From positions 1 to 14,081 of the forward strand of contig JAISPN010000130.1 in assembly GCA_031274845.1 (NCBI GenBank): 14,081 nt of DNA, given 5' to 3'. Below are positions 7,505 through 14,081 of the stretch, one piece after another. Each line of letters starts with the position of its first letter. The first letter of the stretch is position 1. The position numbers and the translations under genes are program-made. The stretch comes from Acidobacteriaceae bacterium. GTDB lineage: Bacteria; Acidobacteriota; Vicinamibacteria; Vicinamibacterales; CAVVIG01. Under the pieces are notes generated by a model that searched no databases, was not told where the DNA came from, and saw nothing but the letters and a program-made list of their open reading frames with translations.

Positions 7505-9856
<2,352 letters not shown>

Positions 9857-9862
9857 TCACGC

Positions 9863-10969
9863 GTGACGCTCGTCTTCTACATCTCCGGCCACGGGTTCGG
9901 ACACGCGACCCGTTCGTTCGAAGTGATTCGCGCGCTTCAACAGCTCGATGCGCGTGTACGCATCGTCCTGCGATGCGCGGTCCCCGAGGCGTTCGTGCGC
10001 CACTCGCTCGGCGACAGCGTCACGCTGATGCCGGTCGAGACCGATGTCGGACTCGTGCAGGTCGACAGTCTGGAACTTAACGCATCCGCATCGGCAAACG
10101 CGGCCAACACGTTCTACGCGGCATTCGATCAACGGATTGAACGTGAACTGAGGTTGCTCAGCGACGAACGCGCCTCGCTCGTCATCGGTGATGTTCCGCC
10201 GCTGGCGTTTGCCGCGGCCGCGCGCGCCGGCATTCCGTCGGTCGCGATTGCAAACTTCACCTGGGACTGGATCTACCGGGCGTACCCCGAGTTCGCGCGA
10301 ATCGCGCCGCACACCGTCGACACAATCGGTCAGGCGTACGCTGAGACGACGCTCGCGCTTCGGCTCCCCTTCGCTGGCGGATTTGACACGATGCGGGCCG
10401 TGCGCGACATTCCCCTCATCGCGCGGCAGTCACGATACAGCCGAGAGCAGGCGCGCGCGCTCCTTCGTCTCGATCCGCGCCGGCCTATTGTGCTCGCCTC
10501 GTTTGGTGGCCATGGACTGTCGTTGCCGTACGAGCAGATCGCCTCAACCAGCCGCTTCACGCTGCTGACGACCGACTACGAAGCCCACGCAATCGGTCAT
10601 ACCACCACGCCCAATCTTGTCGTCGTCCCTGGCACGACACTCGACGAAGGGATCATCCGGTACGAAGATCTGGTCGCGGCCGCGGACATCGTCGTCACGA
10701 AGCCCGGCTACGGCATCGTCTCCGAGTGCATCGCGAACAACACCGCCTTGCTCTACACCTCGCGCGGACCGTTCCCCGAGTACGACGTGATGACGGAGCA
10801 GATGTCACGGTTTCTGAAGACACGTTTTCTCGATCAGGCACGTCTTCGCGCGGGCGACTGGAACGCCTCGATCGCCGACCTGCTCGCGCAACCAGCGCCG
10901 CCAGATACGATGCCCGCCCATGGCGCGTTCGTCGCGGCCTCGTCCGTGCTCGCGCTGGCAAGCGCGTAA
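9863..10969 (+). CDS. Glycosyltransferase-like protein related to the L-arabinokinase N-terminal domain
   Basis: A 368-residue soluble protein with a GT-B-like fold. Residues 1-20 hold a nucleotide-sugar-type glycine motif (SGHGFGHATR, residues 8-17), followed by the diagnostic NFTWDWIY block at 131-138 and VVTKPGYGIVSE at 277-288. The last two are typical of the MurG-like domain joined to a GHMP sugar kinase in L-arabinokinase. Here it stands alone; no kinase domain or kinase gene is visible in the window. It probably binds a nucleotide-activated sugar, but the substrate and reaction are unknown. The start is GTG at 9863, 6 bases after the lon stop, so it is likely cotranscribed with lon, an unusual partner. 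I see no clear ribosome-binding site. It converges with the GT2 gene, 23 bases beyond its stop, without a visible terminator hairpin. Confidence 0.82.
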   Translation: MTLVFYISGHGFGHATRSFEVIRALQQLDARVRIVLRCAVPEAFVRHSLGDSVTLMPVETDVGLVQVDSLELNASASANAANTFYAAFDQRIERELRLLSDERASLVIGDVPPLAFAAAARAGIPSVAIANFTWDWIYRAYPEFARIAPHTVDTIGQAYAETTLALRLPFAGGFDTMRAVRDIPLIARQSRYSREQARALLRLDPRRPIVLASFGGHGLSLPYEQIASTSRFTLLTTDYEAHAIGHTTTPNLVVVPGTTLDEGIIRYEDLVAAADIVVTKPGYGIVSECIANNTALLYTSRGPFPEYDVMTEQMSRFLKTRFLDQARLRAGDWNASIADLLAQPAPPDTMPAHGAFVAASSVLALASA

Positions 10970-10992
10970 GCACCACCGACGATGCCCTGGTT

Positions 10993-11715
10993 CTACCGGC
11001 GGCGGCGAATCTGCAGCAACAGGAACGGGACCGCGAGCATGTCGCGGATCTTCAACTTCGATCCGCCGACTTCTCTCCACGCGCCAAGCGGCACCTCCAC
11101 CGCTGTCCCGAGCGACGCGCCCGCCTGCTGAAGCCTGACCAGCAGTTCGAGATCGAACAGCCAGCGTGTCGTGAATGGCGCCTCGAACAGCCGAGGCACA
11201 ACTGATGCCCGGAACAACTTGGCGCCGCACTGCGAGTCGTACACGGACAGCCCCACCGTCAGCGTCGCCAGCGTCGCAAATAGACGTCCGAGCAGATGAC
11301 GGACGAGACGCCGCTCCACGGCCGCGCCGGCCCGCTTCACCCGCGATCCCAACGCGACGGCGCAGGCCGGGTCCGCGTCGAGCGCCGCCAGCAGCCGTTC
11401 AGCTTCGTCGAGCGGCGTGGAGAGATCCGCATCCCAGTACCCGATGACACGCGCGACGCGCTGACTGGCCACCGCCAACATCCCCGCGCGGACCGCCGCC
11501 GCTTTCCCGCCATTGACCGGCAGCGCCGTAACCGAGATCTGCTCGGGACGTTCGGCGCACATCGTGTCGAGCAGCGCTCGTGTGCCGTCACGGCTGCCAT
11601 CGTCCACGAAACAGATGGCAAACGCCGGATGCACATCGAGAAACGTCGCGAACGCCGCACGCGGCAGCCGCTTGGCCTCGTCAAAACAGGGAACGACTAG
11701 GCAGACTTCTCGCAT
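10993..11715 (-). CDS. Family 2 glycosyltransferase, ALG5/DPM1-like polyprenyl-phosphate sugar synthase
   Basis: A 240-residue GT-A enzyme. Seen motifs: the start LVVPCFDEAKRLP, nucleotide-binding D38-D39-G-S, NGGKAAAVRAG at 68-78 (typical of dolichyl- or polyprenyl-phosphate glucosyl/mannosyl transferases), the metal-binding D95-A-D97, and a later DSQCGAKLFR. There are no added C-terminal membrane helices; it ends in a basic tail. The likely reaction is transfer of a hexose from a nucleotide sugar to polyprenyl phosphate at the inner face of the membrane, giving the lipid-linked donor used by GT-C enzymes. This fits the ArnT-like gene two places upstream in the same operon. The start ATG overlaps the methyltransferase gene by 19 bases, implying coupled translation. 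The exact sugar cannot be told from sequence. Confidence 0.87.
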   Translation of the reverse strand: MREVCLVVPCFDEAKRLPRAAFATFLDVHPAFAICFVDDGSRDGTRALLDTMCAERPEQISVTALPVNGGKAAAVRAGMLAVASQRVARVIGYWDADLSTPLDEAERLLAALDADPACAVALGSRVKRAGAAVERRLVRHLLGRLFATLATLTVGLSVYDSQCGAKLFRASVVPRLFEAPFTTRWLFDLELLVRLQQAGASLGTAVEVPLGAWREVGGSKLKIRDMLAVPFLLLQIRRRR

Positions 11716-12476
11716 ACCGCAACAACCGAGAGCCCCGGCACACGGATACCACGTCGAGCCAACCTCATGACCACACGTCCTTCAGCAACAAGCACCGCTG
11801 ACAGTGCGTGCGCCAACGTCTCGTTCTTCCACGTGGCCAGGTCTGTTGTGGCGCCATGAGGCACGCCGAATAATTTTTCCCGGAGCACCTGCGCGTAGCG
11901 GAGCGGCAACAGGCTCGCGAAGAGATAGCCGTCGACGACAGGCGTCAACCGCGCGGCGGTCATTGTCTGGCGAAGCATGCGCCGCGTATAGCGACGGTAA
12001 TGTCCCAGAAACGTATCGTGCGAGGAGAACAACTGTTGATACGCCGGCACGGTGATGAGAAACCGGCAGTCGTCCATGAGCGACACACGCGCCTCGATGT
12101 CTCGCAACATCGCCACATCATCAGCCACATGTTCGAGGACATCCATCAGCAACACGAGACGCGCCGGACGCTCACGCGGTACGTCGCCAAGCGACGAGAA
12201 GAGCCGCACGTTCGGCACACGAAGACGGCGGCGGAAGGCGGCGATCAACTCCGGCGTGAACGCACTGTCGACCGCATAAAACATGACCTGCGGACACACG
12301 CGCGCGCAATGTTCGACGACGAACGTATCGCCACAGCCGACATCGAGCACGACATCACCAGGCGAGAGACGTCCATGGGCGCGCACGAGATCGAGCGCGA
12401 GCCTCACGCGGGCACGCTCCCACCAATGCCGCACCGGCTCGTCGAATCCTCGCGCTTTTGCTTCAACCAGATCCAT
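11697..12476 (-). CDS. Class I SAM-dependent methyltransferase
   Basis: A 259-residue methyltransferase with motif I VVLDVGCGD at about 42-50 (SAM binding), an acidic residue in FYAVDS at the end of the second strand, and the post-motif LLMDVLEHVADD near 108-119, typical of methyltransferase-11/12/23 families. HYRRYT lies farther downstream, also common in this group. The substrate is unknown; the neighbours make a sugar, lipid-linked glycan or cell-surface compound the best guess. The ATG at 12476 has a strong GGAGAG ribosome-binding site 7 bases upstream and lies 2 bases after the stop of the upstream membrane glycosyltransferase. It overlaps the downstream GT2 gene by 19 bases. Confidence 0.88.
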   Translation of the reverse strand: MDLVEAKARGFDEPVRHWWERARVRLALDLVRAHGRLSPGDVVLDVGCGDTFVVEHCARVCPQVMFYAVDSAFTPELIAAFRRRLRVPNVRLFSSLGDVPRERPARLVLLMDVLEHVADDVAMLRDIEARVSLMDDCRFLITVPAYQQLFSSHDTFLGHYRRYTRRMLRQTMTAARLTPVVDGYLFASLLPLRYAQVLREKLFGVPHGATTDLATWKNETLAHALSAVLVAEGRVVMRLARRGIRVPGLSVVAVCEKSA

Positions 12477-12478
12477 CG

Positions 12479-14081
12479 TCAGTCTCTCCGCGCGAGCGCG
12501 GACTCAGGGCTGCACACGCTGTATGGCCCGGGCAGCAGCAGCGCGTACCCGTTCAGGCCAATCATCGGCGGCGACGTGGGCGTATTGAAGCGCGCCGCGT
12601 CAGCGCCGCTACGGTACTCGTGATATCGCGCGGCTTCAACCAGGCTGGGACGAAGAGAGGCGGGATCTTTGAGCGACTGTTCGAGGAGCGCCGGCGACGG
12701 CTGCACCTCGAACATCCATGGCTGGATGCGACGGAAGTAGTAGGTGATCGGATGCCAGATGCCCGCGTCGGTATCCACGAACAGGCCGCGTGGCAACGCT
12801 GGATTCGCGCGCTGCACATGCGCCACGCACTCGCTCGCGTCGCGCATCGGATGCTTCGCCACGCCTAGACGCGCCATGTTGTCCGCATACGCCGAGAACG
12901 GCAGCGCCGCCACCACGCCGATGACGACGAGCGGCACCGCGACGATTGCGCTGCGTCGCGCCAGAATGCCAAGGACAACCGCCGCGAGCAGCGGCCGGAG
13001 CACGCCGGAGCTTTTGACGACGACGCCGCGTCCGAGATTCACATGGATGCCACCGGTGATCGCCGTGATGACGGCCAGCAGCACCGCCGTCCAGAGGAGA
13101 CATGCCAGCACGCGCCGGGACAACATCGCCTCCAACAAGACCCGCCCGCGTGGCAGCAGACGCACCCACGCGTCCTCGATCCATTCGCTCACCTTGCGGA
13201 GCTGCACGGGCAGCAGCAGCACGACGAGCACCACGGCATACCCAGCGCCAAGCGCCACGGGCGGCAGAAATGGATAGGCGTAGTGATAGAGCTTCGACGA
13301 GCCGAGCGAGATGAGCAGCGCGGGAACGACCGCCCACAACAGCACCACGGTCCCTTCGAACCATCGGCGGCTCATGCTCTGCACACCCAGCAGCAGCATT
13401 CCCGCCATCACCAGCCATCCAATGCCGGCGGCCTCGAATTGCTGCCATGCGGTCGACACGTAAAAGAACCACGGCTGGATGTGTTCAGGGTTGAGCCCCG
13501 TCGTGAAGCGCGCGTACACAGACTCGGCCAGGATGTCGTCCCAGAACAGACTGCCAAATTGCATGGTCGAGTAGACGAACCAGGGCGCAATCAACGCGAC
13601 GGCAAGCGCGGCGACCGACGCCACTGTTTTCCATTGGCGCATCAACTGACGCCGCTCACGCGCGAACAGCAACGAGCCGATGCTCATCACGATCGGCAGG
13701 AAGGCTACCGCCACGAACTTCGTCATGAAGCCGAGGACGAAGAAGAGCCCCACAGCAATCGCGTGCCGCCACTGCCCGGTCCGCTGCCACCGCAGAAAAT
13801 GAAAGAGCCCCCCGCAGTACGACAGCAGCAGCGCCGCTTCCATGTTGTTCGTGCGCAGGCCGTGCTCGAAGATGAGCGGCGTGTGCGCGAACAGGATCAG
13901 CACGGCAACAGCGCCGCAGATTGGCCCGGCGATCAGGCTGCCAATGAGGAAGACGTAGACGAACGACAGGCTGCCACAGACGGCGTCCCAGAATCGCAAT
14001 CCGAATTCATCATGCGGCAGCAGCCCAAGCTTGATGGGCGCCGCCACCATCCAGAACTTGAGCGGCGGTTTTTCGAGGAAG
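12479..14081 (-). CDS. ArnT/GT39-like membrane glycosyltransferase (N-terminus cut by window edge)
   Basis: The visible 533 residues run from the edge, where the first residues read FLEKPPLKFW, matching the conserved EKPPL block near the start of ArnT/PMT-like GT-C enzymes. The catalytic acidic loop with its DE motif lies further upstream and is outside the window. Many hydrophobic segments follow, with a soluble C-terminal part of about 130 residues. Such enzymes transfer sugars from polyprenyl-phosphate donors to lipid or protein acceptors at the outer face of the cytoplasmic membrane. An internal ATG at 14050 is not the true start, since the frame and family similarity continue to the edge. 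The methyltransferase and a GT2 that could supply the donor follow in the same operon. The acceptor is unknown. Confidence 0.87.
   Translation of the reverse strand, partial: FLEKPPLKFWMVAAPIKLGLLPHDEFGLRFWDAVCGSLSFVYVFLIGSLIAGPICGAVAVLILFAHTPLIFEHGLRTNNMEAALLLSYCGGLFHFLRWQRTGQWRHAIAVGLFFVLGFMTKFVAVAFLPIVMSIGSLLFARERRQLMRQWKTVASVAALAVALIAPWFVYSTMQFGSLFWDDILAESVYARFTTGLNPEHIQPWFFYVSTAWQQFEAAGIGWLVMAGMLLLGVQSMSRRWFEGTVVLLWAVVPALLISLGSSKLYHYAYPFLPPVALGAGYAVVLVVLLLPVQLRKVSEWIEDAWVRLLPRGRVLLEAMLSRRVLACLLWTAVLLAVITAITGGIHVNLGRGVVVKSSGVLRPLLAAVVLGILARRSAIVAVPLVVIGVVAALPFSAYADNMARLGVAKHPMRDASECVAHVQRANPALPRGLFVDTDAGIWHPITYYFRRIQPWMFEVQPSPALLEQSLKDPASLRPSLVEAARYHEYRSGADAARFNTPTSPPMIGLNGYALLLPGPYSVCSPESALARRD
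12484..12489 (-). promoter_or_regulatory. Ribosome-binding site (GGAGAG) for the methyltransferase gene
   Basis: GGAGAG on the minus strand lies 7 bases before the ATG at 12476, inside the last codons of the ArnT-like gene. It is the clearest Shine-Dalgarno sequence in the window and fixes this start. Confidence 0.7.

Noticed and set aside
10970..10992. Possible terminator between the convergent genes
   Set aside because: The 23-base gap has no stem-loop and no T-run on either strand.

Overview
This is a GC-rich bacterial window packed with genes: twelve protein-coding genes, two of them cut by the window edges, and no gene-free stretch longer than about 75 bases. I see no rRNA, tRNA, CRISPR array, insertion sequence or phage gene. 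The high GC, the MoxR/DUF58/BatA/DUF4159 block and the style of the proteins suggest an Acidobacteriota genome, perhaps Vicinamibacteria. That placement is a judgement from memory, not a computed assignment.

Region 1 (1-5645, minus strand) is a tightly coupled five-gene operon. In transcription order it encodes a secreted TPR protein with a gluzincin metallopeptidase motif, a secreted DUF4159 protein, a MoxR-family AAA+ ATPase, a cytoplasmic DUF58 (vWA-type) protein, and a BatA-type membrane vWA protein cut at the left edge. Junctions are a 4-base overlap, a 17-base overlap, a 2-base gap and a 4-base gap. A perfect TATAAT lies 6 bases upstream of the first ATG. The likely picture is a cytoplasmic ATPase/vWA pair acting on a membrane vWA protein, with two exported partners, one of them a probable protease.

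Region 2 (5720-7479, minus) holds a PIG-V-like multi-pass mannosyltransferase and a small four-cysteine zinc-ribbon protein of unknown function. Region 3 (7505-10969, plus) holds a complete LonA protease followed 6 bases later by a glycosyltransferase-like protein related to the N-terminal domain of L-arabinokinase. The zinc-ribbon gene and lon diverge with only 25 bases between their start codons. Overlapping -10-like hexamers on both strands suggest a bidirectional promoter giving leaderless or near-leaderless mRNAs.

Region 4 (10993-14081, minus) converges on region 3. In transcription order it encodes an ArnT/GT39-like membrane glycosyltransferase (N-terminus off the window), a SAM-dependent methyltransferase and an ALG5/DPM1-like family 2 glycosyltransferase. 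The simplest reading is that the GT2 makes a polyprenyl-phosphate sugar which the membrane enzyme transfers outside the cytoplasmic membrane.

No obviously new defence or mobile system is visible. The most interesting signals are the exported TPR-protease-TPR protein at the head of a MoxR operon, the repeated start-proximal -10 boxes, and the conserved-looking zinc-ribbon gene sharing a promoter region with lon.
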